A stretch of 64,000 nucleotides of DNA from Methylophilaceae bacterium LSUCC0401 (GCA_024919035.1 CP103442.1:1240001-1304000), one strand, 5' to 3'; counted from the stretch's first letter, positions 11,017-21,135 are shown. The notes: generated from the sequence alone by a model not told the origin. Translations and numbers: made by a program.

Positions 11017-11382
11017 TTATCTCCTTTTGCCAACGATTTTTTCATAAAACAATACCTCTTCTTGTAATTCATTATTTTCTTCTTTTAACTTTTTAAGCTC
11101 TTCATCTTTTTTGCTTATTGCTACTTCTAGCATTTGATACTTTAAATTTACAGTATCTAATTCATCCTGAATGGCTGAATTATTAATTCTTAAATTATTA
11201 ATTTTTAACAGGTAATTTACAACCTCATCACCGTTAAAAACTTTATAAGCGAAAAAAATAGAAAAAGAGAAAATTAACAAGATAATAAAAGTATTTCTGA
11301 TCCAAAAGGACCCTACTTTGATGTTTGGCTTACCTTTGGCTAATTTAATTCTTCTTTTTCTTTGTATTTTATTTAGCATCAC
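11017..11382 (-). CDS. Single-pass membrane coiled-coil protein, DUF6776-like
   Basis: This 121-residue protein has a basic N-terminus (KIQRKRRIKLAKGK), one membrane helix at about residues 29-47 (FIILLIFSFSIFFAYKVF) and a coiled coil at about 60-118 rich in Lys, Glu and Leu. It lies between argC (one-base overlap) and bactofilin. Proteins of this architecture at this position in betaproteobacteria are annotated as DUF6776, but this copy is short. I infer a link to the bactofilin; its function is unknown. Confidence 0.75.
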   Translation of the reverse strand: MMLNKIQRKRRIKLAKGKPNIKVGSFWIRNTFIILLIFSFSIFFAYKVFNGDEVVNYLLKINNLRINNSAIQDELDTVNLKYQMLEVAISKKDEELKKLKEENNELQEEVLFYEKIVGKRR

Positions 11383-12422
11383 TAAGGACTCACTGGGATG
11401 ATGTCTAGTCCAATATTTTCTTCTATTCCAAACATCACATTCATATTTTGTATGGCTTGGCCTGCGGCCCCTTTTACTAAATTGTCAATGGTCGACAAAA
11501 TAATCAATCTATTCTTTCTTTTAAAGAATGATATTTTACATTGATTTGACCCTCTTACAGATTTTGTTTGTGGAACCTGATCATGCCCTAAAAAATTCAC
11601 AAAATAAGAAGATTGATAAAAATCTGTATACATTTTATTAATAAGCTCAACATTAGTATCCATTTTTAAATCTGCATAGATAGTTGCATAAATTCCTCTG
11701 ACCATTGGCAATAAATGGGGAACAAATACTGTATCGATTTTATTATTTCCTGTAGTTAGTTTTAAGTTTTCCTCTATCTCTGGTTCATGCCTATGTCCGC
11801 CGACTGAATAAGCATTAAAATTATCATATGCTTCACTCATCAGTAAATTAGTATCCTGTCTTTTACCTGCGCCACTGATGCCAGATTTTGCATCAATGAT
11901 AATTGATGATTCATTAATGACGTCTTTTTTTAATAGCGGAACTAATGCAAGCTGAATGGCTGTAGGATAGCATCCTGGGTTTGCAATCAGTTGTGCCTCT
12001 TTAATCTGATCCCTGTTGATTTCTGTTAAACCGTAAACAGCTTTTTGAGCTAATTCCGGGCACTCATGTTTCATTTGATACCAATGTTCCCACAAGGAAA
12101 TATCTTTGATCCTAAAATCAGCGGCTAAATCAATGATTTTTTTTCCCTGATCTAGTAAATTTTTTGCATATCTCATGGCCACTCCATTTGGAGTTGCGAA
12201 AAATACCAGGTCCGAATGGTCGAACGTTACTTTTTCAGGATGAGTAAAAATTTGATCTATTTTTCCTTCGAGAAAAGGAAAAACATCAGCTACACACTTG
12301 CCTTCATCTTGTCTTGAGGTAATTTGATCAATGGATATATGTGGGTGATTAATTAATAGTCTTAATAATTCCGATCCGGTATACCCAGAACCGCCCATGA
12401 TTGAAACTTTTAGCATTTTCAT
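11382..12422 (-). CDS. argC: N-acetyl-gamma-glutamyl-phosphate reductase
   Basis: ArgC reduces N-acetylglutamyl phosphate to the semialdehyde, the third step of arginine synthesis. The 346-residue protein has the NADP-binding loop SIMGGSGYTGSELLRLL, the catalytic cysteine in LIANPGCYPTAIQL, and FVPHLLPMVRGIYATIY. Two in-frame ATGs stand close together (12422 and 12416) and either could be used. It lies 22 bases after the rpsI terminator. argH for the last arginine step is at 24280-25674. Confidence 0.97.
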   Translation of the reverse strand: MKMLKVSIMGGSGYTGSELLRLLINHPHISIDQITSRQDEGKCVADVFPFLEGKIDQIFTHPEKVTFDHSDLVFFATPNGVAMRYAKNLLDQGKKIIDLAADFRIKDISLWEHWYQMKHECPELAQKAVYGLTEINRDQIKEAQLIANPGCYPTAIQLALVPLLKKDVINESSIIIDAKSGISGAGKRQDTNLLMSEAYDNFNAYSVGGHRHEPEIEENLKLTTGNNKIDTVFVPHLLPMVRGIYATIYADLKMDTNVELINKMYTDFYQSSYFVNFLGHDQVPQTKSVRGSNQCKISFFKRKNRLIILSTIDNLVKGAAGQAIQNMNVMFGIEENIGLDIIPVSP

Positions 12423-12443
12423 AATTTATTATAAATGATTTCC

Positions 12444-12476
12444 CAAAAAAAAAGCCGCTGTATTTAAGCGGCTTTT
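12444..12476 (-). terminator. Intrinsic terminator of rplM-rpsI
   Basis: On the minus strand AAAAGCCGCTT (466-476) pairs with AAGCGGC-complement GCCGCTTTT-type sequence at 449-459, followed by a run of about nine T. It lies 15 bases after the rpsI stop and about 20 bases before the argC start. Confidence 0.85.
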
Positions 12477-12490
12477 CAAAGAAACGATTG

Positions 12491-12883
12491 TTATCGCTTC
12501 GAGAACTGTTTACGTCTTCTCGCCTTGCGTAAGCCCACTTTTTTACGTTCAACTTCGCGAGCATCACGAGTAACATAACCCGCTTTAGATAAATCTGGTT
12601 TAAGTTCAGCATCAAAATCCATTAATGCTCTTGTAATACCATGTCTAACTGCCCCAGCTTGACCGGATTCACCGCCACCAGAAACATTAACCTTAATATC
12701 AAAAGTTGTTTCATTTTTAGTTAAATCCAAAGGCTGTCTTAAAATCATCTCAGATGTAAAACGAGAAAAATATTTATCAACAGGTAAGCCATTAATTAGA
12801 ATTTCTCCTTTACCTTGTTGCATAAATACTCGAGCAACTGAGCTTTTTCTTCTTCCTGTACCGTAATAATATTTACCAATCAT
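12491..12883 (-). CDS. rpsI: 30S ribosomal protein S9
   Basis: S9 sits in the head of the 30S subunit and its C-terminal tail contacts P-site tRNA. The 130-residue protein begins with [15 protein letters not shown], contains [19 protein letters not shown], and ends with the invariant basic tail [17 protein letters not shown]. It follows rplM by 13 bases in the universal order and is followed by a strong terminator. Confidence 0.98.
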   Translation of the reverse strand: MIGKYYYGTGRRKSSVARVFMQQGKGEILINGLPVDKYFSRFTSEMILRQPLDLTKNETTFDIKVNVSGGGESGQAGAVRHGITRALMDFDAELKPDLSKAGYVTRDAREVERKKVGLRKARRRKQFSKR

Positions 12884-12896
12884 ATTTATCTTTCAA

Positions 12897-13325
12897 TTAT
12901 ATTGTTAAAGGTTGGGGTTGTTGTGCTGAGTGCTCATGCTTGTCCCCAACATAAATCTTTAGTTTTTTTGCCATTGCATACCCTAAAGGGCCTTTAGGTA
13001 ACATGCCTTTAACAGCTCTTTGCAATGCTCTACCTGGAAACTTTTCTTGCATTTCTGTGAAAGTTGCTGAGTAAAGTCCGCCTGGATAACCAGAATGTCT
13101 ATGATAAATTTTATCTTGTGCTTTATTGCCAGTCACCTTAATTTTTTCAGCATTCACAACAACGATGTAATCACCCGTGTCAACATGAGGTGTATATATA
13201 GTCTTGTGTTTGCCTCTTAAGCGATGAGCAATTGCACTCGCAAGTCTACCTAAGGTGGCATCAGTGGCATCTACAAGAAACCAATCTCTTTTTACTTCAT
13301 GATTTTTAGCTGAAACAGTTTTCAT
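12897..13325 (-). CDS. rplM: 50S ribosomal protein L13
   Basis: L13 is an early-assembly protein of the large subunit. The 142-residue sequence shows the family motifs [48 protein letters not shown] and [19 protein letters not shown]. It is the first gene of rplM-rpsI, with a good sigma-70-like promoter 35-65 bases upstream. Confidence 0.98.
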   Translation of the reverse strand: MKTVSAKNHEVKRDWFLVDATDATLGRLASAIAHRLRGKHKTIYTPHVDTGDYIVVVNAEKIKVTGNKAQDKIYHRHSGYPGGLYSATFTEMQEKFPGRALQRAVKGMLPKGPLGYAMAKKLKIYVGDKHEHSAQQPQPLTI

Positions 13326-13359
13326 CTGTCAATAATTCCAAAATTTATAAAAGAGCGTG

Positions 13360-13389
13360 ATTTTATTACGTTTCATAGGGTTTTGTCAA
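13360..13389 (-). promoter_or_regulatory. Candidate sigma-70 promoter of rplM-rpsI
   Basis: On the minus strand a perfect TTGACA (13384-13389) is followed after 18 bases by TAAAAT (13360-13365). The transcript would begin near 13353, giving a leader of about 28 bases before the L13 start codon. Confidence 0.65.
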
Positions 13390-13416
13390 ATAATTTATAT
13401 TTATTGATTCAAACAA

Positions 13417-14265
13417 CTACATTAAATATTCATAAATAAACAAAATAGTAATAATCATGCCTAAGTGATTGTTTAATTTGAATAATTTTATATAGCCCTC
13501 ACTCTGTATATCCTTATTATATAAGTATTTTTTGACCATTAACATCACATAAAATCCAAAGAACAAATTAAAGAAAAAAATTTCTTGTTTTTCTATTAAC
13601 AATGAGAGAAATAAAAAAAATAATGCGTAACAAAGCAGAATTATTGGAATTGTGTATTTCTTAAACAATTTTGGAGAAGAGTAAATTTTAATTTTTAAAT
13701 CATCTTGGTAATCAGCCATCGCATAAATCGTATCAAAAGCGATCACCCAGCAAAAATTAGCAAAAAATAATATCCAAGCTTGCAAAGGGAAAGATTGCTG
13801 AGTGTGAGCATAAGCAACTAAAATACTAGAACTAAATGCCAGAGCCAAAAAAAATTGAGGAATAACAAACACTCTTTTTGTAAGGGGATATATCAAGAGC
13901 AAGGCTGAACACAAAAATACTACTTTAACTGCATAAGGTTCTAATACCCATAACAGAGAAAGTGATAAAACTCCCAGAATAATAAAAAAAATCACCGCTC
14001 CCATTAGGGAAATTTTATTTTGTGCTAAGGGCCTTAAACTCGTTCTTTTTACATTGGAATCTATATTACGATCAAAAATATCGTTAATTACACAACCTGC
14101 CGAACGAGTCAAAACAATTCCAGCAAGAAAAATAAATAAATCAAAAAATTTCAAATTACCATCACTGGCTAATAGCAATGCCCACAGTGTTGGCCAAAGT
14201 AACAAAAAAATCCCAACGGGTTTGTCTAGTCTAGCTAATTTTAAATACCAACTGATTTTATTCAT
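13417..14265 (-). CDS. ubiA: 4-hydroxybenzoate polyprenyltransferase
   Basis: UbiA prenylates 4-hydroxybenzoate in the membrane during ubiquinone synthesis. The protein has about eight membrane helices and the Asp-rich prenyl-diphosphate motif NDIFDRNID, a second Asp-rich segment (YAMADYQDDLKIKIYS), and the N-terminal ARLDKPVGIFLLLWPTLWAL signature. An ATG exists 36 bases further upstream, but the start at 14265 fits the family. There the ATG overlaps the ubiC stop in an 8-base ATGAATAA junction. It follows ubiC, which makes its substrate. Confidence 0.93.
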   Translation of the reverse strand: MNKISWYLKLARLDKPVGIFLLLWPTLWALLLASDGNLKFFDLFIFLAGIVLTRSAGCVINDIFDRNIDSNVKRTSLRPLAQNKISLMGAVIFFIILGVLSLSLLWVLEPYAVKVVFLCSALLLIYPLTKRVFVIPQFFLALAFSSSILVAYAHTQQSFPLQAWILFFANFCWVIAFDTIYAMADYQDDLKIKIYSSPKLFKKYTIPIILLCYALFFLFLSLLIEKQEIFFFNLFFGFYVMLMVKKYLYNKDIQSEGYIKLFKLNNHLGMIITILFIYEYLM

Positions 14266-14767
14266 AATCATAGTTATCGATCTCATTAAAAAAAGCTTCA
14301 AAAAGTAATATTTTATCTTGCTTCAAATTAAAAAAAGATCGTCTGACAATTTTGATGTCGTTTAAGTGATGATCGTGAGTTATGAATAATTTTTTAAGAA
14401 ATCTTATGTTTTTAGGCTTACTGTATTCAAAATCACTGCGAGAATAATGATTGTTAAATAACATGTTACCCAGTGATTTTGAGCTTAATTTTTTTAGCAT
14501 ATAAATTAATTTTTTTGAATTTTGGATTTTTGTTATTGTTCTTGCATAAATTAAAGGTTTGTCTGCAAATCCAATCAAAACATCTCGAACATAAAAATTA
14601 TTGTTTAAGCCGCTCTGTCCATAAATTTCTCTTTCTGGTTTGCTGATTCTTTTAATTCGACTGGATATAAGTTTTATTTCTAGAGTTCCAAATCGACTCA
14701 AGTGTTTTGTTAAAGAATTTTTTGAGGAGATAATTTTTAAGTTTTGAAAGCTTCTTTTTGTCCACAT
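14258..14767 (-). CDS. ubiC: Chorismate pyruvate-lyase
   Basis: This 169-residue protein is assigned to the chorismate lyase family, which makes 4-hydroxybenzoate from chorismate for ubiquinone. Conserved elements include the N-terminal W, GSLTKHL-like NSLTKHLSRFG, RREIYGQ-like KPEREIYGQSG, VRDVLIGFADKPLIYARTI and a late R...F pattern. Sequence divergence is high, as usual in this family. The position directly before ubiA and after recG (4-base gap) strongly supports the call. Confidence 0.85.
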   Translation of the reverse strand: MWTKRSFQNLKIISSKNSLTKHLSRFGTLEIKLISSRIKRISKPEREIYGQSGLNNNFYVRDVLIGFADKPLIYARTITKIQNSKKLIYMLKKLSSKSLGNMLFNNHYSRSDFEYSKPKNIRFLKKLFITHDHHLNDIKIVRRSFFNLKQDKILLFEAFFNEIDNYDYE

Positions 14768-14771
14768 GGAT

Positions 14772-16817
14772 TTAAATTCTTAAATAATTTTTATGTTCAA
14801 ACCATAGTTTGCTATAGGATTTTGCAAAGGTTTGATGCTCCTTAAGATAAGTTTCTGCATCATGATGAGCCTCTTCAACTAGATCCGCATCTTCGACTAA
14901 GTTTGCCACTTTTAGATTTGGAATACCACTTTGGCGGGTTCCAATCATCTCACCGGGCCCCCTAATTCTAAGATCATTTTCAGCAATCACAAAACCATCA
15001 ATATTTTCATAGATAATTTGAAGTCTTTCTTTAGCATTTTCAGATAGATTGTCTTTGAAAATTAAAATACATATGCTTTCTTTATGGCCACGGCCTACCC
15101 TTCCTCTTAATTGATGTAATTGTGACAATCCCATCCGCTCAGCATGTTCAATCACCATTACGGATGCATTTGGGACATCCACACCAACTTCTATCACTGT
15201 TGTCGCAACCAAAAGGTTTATTTTTTTATTAATAAAATTTTGCATTACTTGATCTTTTTCAGACTCTTTCATTCTTCCATGAATGATGCCTATTTCGCTA
15301 TTAGGTAAGAATTTCACAAATTCTTCATAAGTATTTGTTACATTTTTTAAATTTAATTTGTCACTTTCTTCAATAAGAGGACAAACCCAATAAATTTGAT
15401 TTTGTTTCATTAATTCTTTTTTTAAAATTTCTATCAACTCAAGTCTTCGAGATTCTCTAATTAATTTTGTTTTAATTGGGATACGATTTCTTGGCATCTC
15501 CTTAATCGTACTAACCTCAAGATCCGCAAAATAACTCATCGATAATGTTCTTGGAATGGGTGTTGCACTCATCATTAATTGATGCGGAAAATATTGATTG
15601 TTTTTCCCTTTATTCATTAAATCTAATCTTTGTTTGACACCAAATCGATGTTGCTCATCAATAATACATAACCCCAAATTATTAAATTTTACATTTTCTT
15701 GAAATAAAGCATGTGTTCCAACAATCAAATTCACTGCTCCATGTTCAATTTCTTCTAAAATTATTTTTCTTTTATTCCCTTTTACATTTCCAGTTAAGAG
15801 CTCAACTTTCACATTCGTTTTCCCAAACCAATCTTTAAATTTTTCAAAATGTTGATTTGCTAAAATTTCCGTAGGTGCCATAAAAGCAACTTGATAATTC
15901 ATATGCAGCACATTAGTCGCTGCCAAAATGGCGACAATTGTTTTTCCTGAACCTACGTCTCCTTGAAGCAGTCGGTACATACATTTTCCTGTACTCAGAT
16001 CTTTTTCAATTTCTGCAATCACATTTTTCTGTGATTGCGTAAGTGAAAATGGCAATCCCGATTGAATCAATTTTTTTAAATGGTTATTTGAAGATAAAAA
16101 TACTTGACTGATTTTTTGGATATTCTGATCACGAGAAAACTTCAAAAATATTTGCTGTGCCAACAACTCTGCATACTTTAAGCTTTCATGGTGGGAAGTC
16201 CTATAATGGTTTAAATCAAAGATATTTTCGGTTTTTTTTGGTTTGTGAATGTTGATAAAAGCATGTATTAAATCTAATTCACGCATATTTTTAAATCTCA
16301 CGATGAACCCTTGTAGCTGACTGATAACTTCCTCACTATTTAAAGCCTTATTAATGATTTTTTGAATTATCTTTTGACCTAAACCTGCAGTTGTTGGATA
16401 AATAGGCGTATAAGTTTTTGGAAGTTCAAACGTTGGTGAATCTGACACTGAGACTTCAGGGTGGATCATTTCTATGCCTAACAGATTTTTTTTTACTGAG
16501 CCGAAAGCAAGCGCAAATTTTCCGGGCTGAAACTGCCTCACTTGGTTCGGATAAAAATTAACAAATCTTAAAAAAAATTGATTGTCATTGACGTCCACAA
16601 TATGAACAATTAAATTACGTCGCCCACGGAACACAATTTCACTTTTTAATATTTCCCCAGCGATCAGGCATAATTCACCATCTTTAAAATCGCTGGTGGT
16701 TTTTATCTTTGTTCGATCTTCGTATCGAACAGGGATATGCATTAACAAATCAAACCAATTAAAAACTCCTAATTTTTCAAATAAACTTGCCTGGTGATTT
16801 GTAAATAAAGACTTCAA
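14772..16817 (-). CDS. recG: ATP-dependent DNA helicase RecG
   Basis: RecG regresses stalled replication forks and remodels Holliday junctions. The 681-residue protein has the wedge/OB domain in the first 200 residues, Walker A GDVGSGKT near 284, the DEQHRFG box near 387, SATPIPRTLSMS, and the helicase C domain with ATTVIEVGVDVPNA and QLRGRVGRG. It lies four bases from both ridA and ubiC, in the order gmk-rpoZ-spoT-ridA-recG. Confidence 0.97.
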   Translation of the reverse strand: MKSLFTNHQASLFEKLGVFNWFDLLMHIPVRYEDRTKIKTTSDFKDGELCLIAGEILKSEIVFRGRRNLIVHIVDVNDNQFFLRFVNFYPNQVRQFQPGKFALAFGSVKKNLLGIEMIHPEVSVSDSPTFELPKTYTPIYPTTAGLGQKIIQKIINKALNSEEVISQLQGFIVRFKNMRELDLIHAFINIHKPKKTENIFDLNHYRTSHHESLKYAELLAQQIFLKFSRDQNIQKISQVFLSSNNHLKKLIQSGLPFSLTQSQKNVIAEIEKDLSTGKCMYRLLQGDVGSGKTIVAILAATNVLHMNYQVAFMAPTEILANQHFEKFKDWFGKTNVKVELLTGNVKGNKRKIILEEIEHGAVNLIVGTHALFQENVKFNNLGLCIIDEQHRFGVKQRLDLMNKGKNNQYFPHQLMMSATPIPRTLSMSYFADLEVSTIKEMPRNRIPIKTKLIRESRRLELIEILKKELMKQNQIYWVCPLIEESDKLNLKNVTNTYEEFVKFLPNSEIGIIHGRMKESEKDQVMQNFINKKINLLVATTVIEVGVDVPNASVMVIEHAERMGLSQLHQLRGRVGRGHKESICILIFKDNLSENAKERLQIIYENIDGFVIAENDLRIRGPGEMIGTRQSGIPNLKVANLVEDADLVEEAHHDAETYLKEHQTFAKSYSKLWFEHKNYLRI

Positions 16818-16820
16818 ATG

Positions 16821-17201
16821 TTAATCAAGCACAAGAAATCCATCTGCCTCAATTAAAGCGTCTTTTGGAAGTTGGGCCACTCCAACAGCAGCTCTTGCAG
16901 GATATGGAGCCTCAAAATATTCTTCCATAATTTGATTCACTAATGAAAAATGTTTGAGATCGGTCAAATAAATATTTAATTTTACGATATCGGCTTTATC
17001 GGCTTTTGCCGCTTTAATTACTGCTAATAAATTTTTAAAAACTTGATGGATTTGTAACTCAATTCCATCTACCAGCTTCATGGTGTGCGGATCAAGTCCA
17101 ATTTGTCCCGAAAGAAAGATCAAATTTCTTTTCTTTATAGCTTGAGAATATGTTCCTATTGCTTGGGGTGCTTCGTTTGTAGATATAATTTCTTTAGTCA
17201 T
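16821..17201 (-). CDS. ridA: RidA family reactive enamine/imine deaminase
   Basis: RidA hydrolyses reactive enamine and imine intermediates released by PLP enzymes. The 126-residue protein has the family pattern APQAIGTYSQAIK, FLSGQIGLDP, and the active-site arginine in YPARAAVGVAQLPKDALIEADG. It lies between spoT and recG in a co-directional cluster, as often seen in proteobacteria. Confidence 0.93.
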   Translation of the reverse strand: MTKEIISTNEAPQAIGTYSQAIKKRNLIFLSGQIGLDPHTMKLVDGIELQIHQVFKNLLAVIKAAKADKADIVKLNIYLTDLKHFSLVNQIMEEYFEAPYPARAAVGVAQLPKDALIEADGFLVLD

Positions 17202-17213
17202 GCTATTTTTCCA

Positions 17214-19415
17214 TTATTTAATTGATCCCATTTTAAAGCGGTTTATGCGACTTACCTGTTCAATTCTTCTAAGTTGCCTAATTATTTCTGCCAGGTGAAG
17301 TCTATTGCGAACCTCAATTAAAAAATTAATTGTTGTAAATGTTCCATCATCAACTTCTGCTGTTGTTAAATTATCAATATTTGATTCCATTTCAGCAATC
17401 ACTGATGTGATCTTTGCCAAAACACCTCTTTCATTTTTAACAAGAATCTCTAATTTAATTTTGAATAACCGGTCTGGGTTTGGCTCCCACTCAACATCAA
17501 CCCATTTATCAGGGTCCACTTTAATTTTCTTAATTTCATGACAATCATGAGTATGAATAATTAATCCCTTATCTTTATCTATGTATCCAAGAATAGGGTC
17601 TCCAGGAATCGGATGACAACAGTCAGCTAAGTGAATTGCCATACTTTCAGAGCCTTTTATAGATATCACATCTAAAAATTTCTCTTGACGGCCCAGGCTT
17701 GTTTGGCCACTAACAATTGAGGATAATTGGTGAGCGACCATAATATTAACCCTTCTTCCTAAAGCAATATCAATCAAAATATCATCTTTATTTTTTAAAT
17801 GATAATCGTGCAGTAATTTATCCCAATGTTTCTTTTTAATGCTATCCGGCTCAATGTGAAAAGCTTTTAGAGCTTTATTAAGGATACTGTATCCTAGTAT
17901 CACTAAATCACTCGATTCAGCCGTTTTCATGAATGCTCTAATTTGTGATCTTGCCTTACCAGTGATCACAAAATTCAACCAGGAGGGATTCGGTTTTGCC
18001 AGGGGGCCCGTAATGATTTCTATATGGTCTCCAGTTTTTAACACCGTTCTCAGAGGCATTAGCTCATTATTAATTTTGCATGATAAACAACTGTTACCCA
18101 CATCCGAATGCACAGCATAAGCATAATCGACCGCAGACGAGCCTTTTGGAAGTACAAAAATTTTGCCCCCGGGAGAAAAAACATAAACCTCATCGGGAAA
18201 CAGATCTACTTTAAGATGCTCCAAAAACTCCAAAGAGTCAGCGCTCTCAGATTGAATTTCAAGCAGTCTTTTTAACCACTGATTAGTATCTTGTTGCAAA
18301 CGTGAGACTTGACTTTCTTTTGTCTTATACATCCAGTGGGCAGCAACCCCGGCCTCGGCAAGATTATTCATCATCATTGTTCTAATTTGGATTTCTAAAG
18401 GCATACCAAAAGGTCCAAATAACGTGGTATGTAGAGACTGATAACCATTGGCTTTTGGTATAGCAATATAATCTTTAAATCGTCCCGGAATCGGTTTAAA
18501 TAGTGAATGTAATGCTCCTAGGGCAAGATAACAATTATTGGCATCTTCAACAATAATTCGAAACGCATAAATATCTGTAATTTCAGCAAAGCTCAGGTTC
18601 TTCTCTGCCATTTTTTTATGAATACTCGCTGGTTGCTTTTCTCTGCCTAAAATTTCAGCTTTGATTTTTTCTTTTTTAAGCTTTGCTTCAATTTCTGCTA
18701 AAATTTTTCCAACGACCTCTCTCCTATTGCCACGTGTCGCCTCAATGGCTTTAGTTATGGTTTGATGTCTTAATGGATGAATATATTTAAAACATAAATT
18801 TTCCAGCTCCTGATAAATCCTATTCATACCTAATCGATTTGCAATAGGAGCATAGATCTCCATCGTTTCTTGAGCAATTCTTTTTCGTTTTTCTTCATGA
18901 AGAAAATTTAAGGTTTGCATATTATGCAAACGATCACATAATTTTATTAACATGACTCTAATGTCTGATGACATTGCTAATAACATTTTTCTAAAGTTTT
19001 CAGCTTGTGCTTCAATCACATCACTAAAATTTAATTTATCTAATTTTGAAAGTCCGTCAACTAGCTTTGTTACTTGTTTGCCAAATAAAGCTTCAACATC
19101 TTTTAGAGAAGCCTCGGTATCCTCAACAACATCATGCAACAACGCAGCCATAATTGAGGGTGCATCTAAGTGAAGATTTGCAGCAATTTCTGCAACTGCT
19201 ACAGGATGAGTAATATAAGGTTCGCCACTTTTCCTGACTTGAGGTTCGTGATATTTTTTTGCAAAGTGATAAGCTCTATAAATATCTTGTACTTCATCAG
19301 GTTTAAGATAAGCGCTAGTTAATTGGGATAATTTAGAATCCTGATGATCAGCCGGATATAACGAGGGGATTTCCTCATTATTAGACTTATACTCAACTGA
19401 ATGTGATTTGGCCAA
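17214..19415 (-). CDS. spoT: Bifunctional (p)ppGpp synthetase/hydrolase, SpoT type
   Basis: This enzyme makes and degrades the stringent-response alarmone ppGpp. The 733-residue protein has an HD hydrolase domain with HPVAVAEI and ALLHDVVEDT (about residues 65-100), a synthetase domain with DIYAFRIIV and LEIQIRTMMMNNLAEAG, a TGS domain (VYVFSPGGKIFVLPKGSSAVDYAYAVHSDVG) and a C-terminal ACT domain. The intact HD motif means hydrolase activity is expected, hence SpoT rather than RelA. It follows rpoZ and gmk, the usual spoT neighbours. Whether a separate RelA exists elsewhere cannot be seen. Confidence 0.95.
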   Translation of the reverse strand: MAKSHSVEYKSNNEEIPSLYPADHQDSKLSQLTSAYLKPDEVQDIYRAYHFAKKYHEPQVRKSGEPYITHPVAVAEIAANLHLDAPSIMAALLHDVVEDTEASLKDVEALFGKQVTKLVDGLSKLDKLNFSDVIEAQAENFRKMLLAMSSDIRVMLIKLCDRLHNMQTLNFLHEEKRKRIAQETMEIYAPIANRLGMNRIYQELENLCFKYIHPLRHQTITKAIEATRGNRREVVGKILAEIEAKLKKEKIKAEILGREKQPASIHKKMAEKNLSFAEITDIYAFRIIVEDANNCYLALGALHSLFKPIPGRFKDYIAIPKANGYQSLHTTLFGPFGMPLEIQIRTMMMNNLAEAGVAAHWMYKTKESQVSRLQQDTNQWLKRLLEIQSESADSLEFLEHLKVDLFPDEVYVFSPGGKIFVLPKGSSAVDYAYAVHSDVGNSCLSCKINNELMPLRTVLKTGDHIEIITGPLAKPNPSWLNFVITGKARSQIRAFMKTAESSDLVILGYSILNKALKAFHIEPDSIKKKHWDKLLHDYHLKNKDDILIDIALGRRVNIMVAHQLSSIVSGQTSLGRQEKFLDVISIKGSESMAIHLADCCHPIPGDPILGYIDKDKGLIIHTHDCHEIKKIKVDPDKWVDVEWEPNPDRLFKIKLEILVKNERGVLAKITSVIAEMESNIDNLTTAEVDDGTFTTINFLIEVRNRLHLAEIIRQLRRIEQVSRINRFKMGSIK

Positions 19416-19434
19416 GAGTTATCCTCTGCCAAAA

Positions 19435-19704
19435 TTATAGCTTACCAGACTGCCCCTCAGGCTCGATAGAATCTTGATGAAACGCTGTGTTCGATGCTGG
19501 CTGACTTCCTGAAAGTAATTCAACACCTATGGTACCAGCCGCAATTTCTCTTAAAGCCAAAACTGCAGGCTTGTCATCATTCACATTTTCAATCGTAGGT
19601 TCAGCACCATTTGATAACTGGCGAGCTCTGATAGAAGCAATCAGGGTTAATTGAAACCTATTTGGTATTATTTCCAAACAATCGTCTACTGTAATTCTAG
19701 CCAT
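19435..19704 (-). CDS. rpoZ: RNA polymerase omega subunit
   Basis: Omega is the small chaperone-like subunit of RNA polymerase. The 89-residue protein starts [19 protein letters not shown] and contains [14 protein letters not shown] and [16 protein letters not shown]. It lies between gmk and spoT, as in most proteobacteria. Its association with the ppGpp enzyme gene is meaningful because omega contributes to a ppGpp-binding site on the polymerase. Confidence 0.97.
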   Translation of the reverse strand: MARITVDDCLEIIPNRFQLTLIASIRARQLSNGAEPTIENVNDDKPAVLALREIAAGTIGVELLSGSQPASNTAFHQDSIEPEGQSGKL

Positions 19705-19717
19705 ATATTCCTCTAAA

Positions 19718-20278
19718 TTAATTGTTAATTATCTTTACCAGTTGTTCAACTGTATTGTCGAGCTTGTCATTTATTGTAACATAATCAAATTCACTAGCAT
19801 GTGAGATTTCTTCCTCTGCTGAGCGCATTCTGGACTCAATAACCTCCATGCTGTCTTGATTTCTTTGTACGAGTCTCTCTCGTAGAATATCAAGATTAGG
19901 CGGCATGATAAAAATACTTATTGAGCTGGGAAATAATTTTTTTATGCTCTGTGCTCCCTGCCAATCAATTTCCAAAATAACATCATGCCCATGAGCTTGC
20001 AGAGCTAAAACAGAATCATTAGAAGTCCCATATAAATTTCCATGACAACGAGCATATTCAAGAAACTTACCTTTTTCAATCATCGATTCAAATTCTTCAG
20101 TACCAACAAAAAAATAGTCTTTTCCATTTACTTCACTTGAACGAGGTTTTCGAGTCGTATGAGAAACTGAAACTCTCAAATTTGGTATACGAGCCAATAG
20201 CTCTTTTACAATGGTTGTTTTGCCTGCTCCTGAAGCAGCGCTGATAATATATAACTGTCCCTTTTGGTCTTTCATCAT
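19718..20278 (-). CDS. gmk: Guanylate kinase
   Basis: Gmk converts GMP to GDP. The 186-residue protein is slightly short for the family but complete. It has the P-loop [13 protein letters not shown], the GMP-binding pattern [33 protein letters not shown] and [13 protein letters not shown]. It overlaps the end of yicC by four bases (ATGA) and precedes rpoZ. Confidence 0.97.
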   Translation of the reverse strand: MMKDQKGQLYIISAASGAGKTTIVKELLARIPNLRVSVSHTTRKPRSSEVNGKDYFFVGTEEFESMIEKGKFLEYARCHGNLYGTSNDSVLALQAHGHDVILEIDWQGAQSIKKLFPSSISIFIMPPNLDILRERLVQRNQDSMEVIESRMRSAEEEISHASEFDYVTINDKLDNTVEQLVKIINN

Positions 20279-21135
20279 TCAATATTTTGTATTTGTTCGC
20301 GCATTTGTTCAATCAGTACTCTAATATCAACTGCTAAACCAGAAATTCTTGCCGAAATAGATTTTGAACCCAGGGTATTTGCCTCCCGGTTGAGTTCCTG
20401 CATCATGAAATCAAGCTTCTTCCCCACAGGTTCATTGGAATTCAGTAATTGAATAATTTCTTGATTATGAGATAGGATACGATTTAATTCCTCTTCAATA
20501 TCAGACTTTTGTAAAAATAAAACAGCTTCTTGATGAAGTCTTTGGTGATCAATATCTTTTAATACAGTAGTTATTTTCTCTTTTAATTTATACTGATACT
20601 CTTTTGAATCAATTTTGTAAAACTTTCTAATTGAAATTATTTTTTTATTAATAGCATTTACATTCGCTTTTAAAATTAAGGATAAATTTTTTCCTTCTCT
20701 TTCTCGGTCTTGATCAAACTTAGTTATTATTGTTTTGAGAATAGACATAAACTTTTTTTCATCAAATTTTATTGTTGCGTGACTCTGATTAAGATGAATA
20801 AAATTGATAATTTCCATTGGAGTTACTTTGAAATCTTGATGTGAGAGCTTAGAAATTGTTCTCATGATACTCACAACTTTTTTAACTTCATCTTTAGAAT
20901 ATTTCTTTTCAGAACTAGTACTTATAGTTTTAATTATTCGACAATCAATTTTTCCACGCTTAATTTTTACATTAAGCAGTGCTTTTATTTTTGTTTCAAG
21001 ATACTTTAAGTCATCCTCAATGCGTAAATTGAAATCAAAATATCGATTATTGACTGATCGAAGCTCAATGGCATAACTTAGTTCCGAGTCAATTTTTAAT
21101 ATGCCATTGGCAAATCCTGTCATGCTTTTAATCAT
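20275..21135 (-). CDS. YicC family endoribonuclease-like protein
   Basis: This 286-residue protein matches the YicC family, shown in E. coli to be an RNase affecting small RNA stability. It begins MIKSMTGFA, has ELRSVNNRYFDFNLRI early, and ends with the DUF1732 region (PVGKKLDFMMQELNREANTLGSKS). It is next to gmk as in many proteobacteria and divergent from rph. Confidence 0.92.
   Translation of the reverse strand: MIKSMTGFANGILKIDSELSYAIELRSVNNRYFDFNLRIEDDLKYLETKIKALLNVKIKRGKIDCRIIKTISTSSEKKYSKDEVKKVVSIMRTISKLSHQDFKVTPMEIINFIHLNQSHATIKFDEKKFMSILKTIITKFDQDREREGKNLSLILKANVNAINKKIISIRKFYKIDSKEYQYKLKEKITTVLKDIDHQRLHQEAVLFLQKSDIEEELNRILSHNQEIIQLLNSNEPVGKKLDFMMQELNREANTLGSKSISARISGLAVDIRVLIEQMREQIQNIE

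Noticed and set aside
18725-18745. CACGTG motif at 18734 as a third parS site
   Set aside because: The flanks do not match TGTTTCACGTGGAACA and the motif lies inside spoT.
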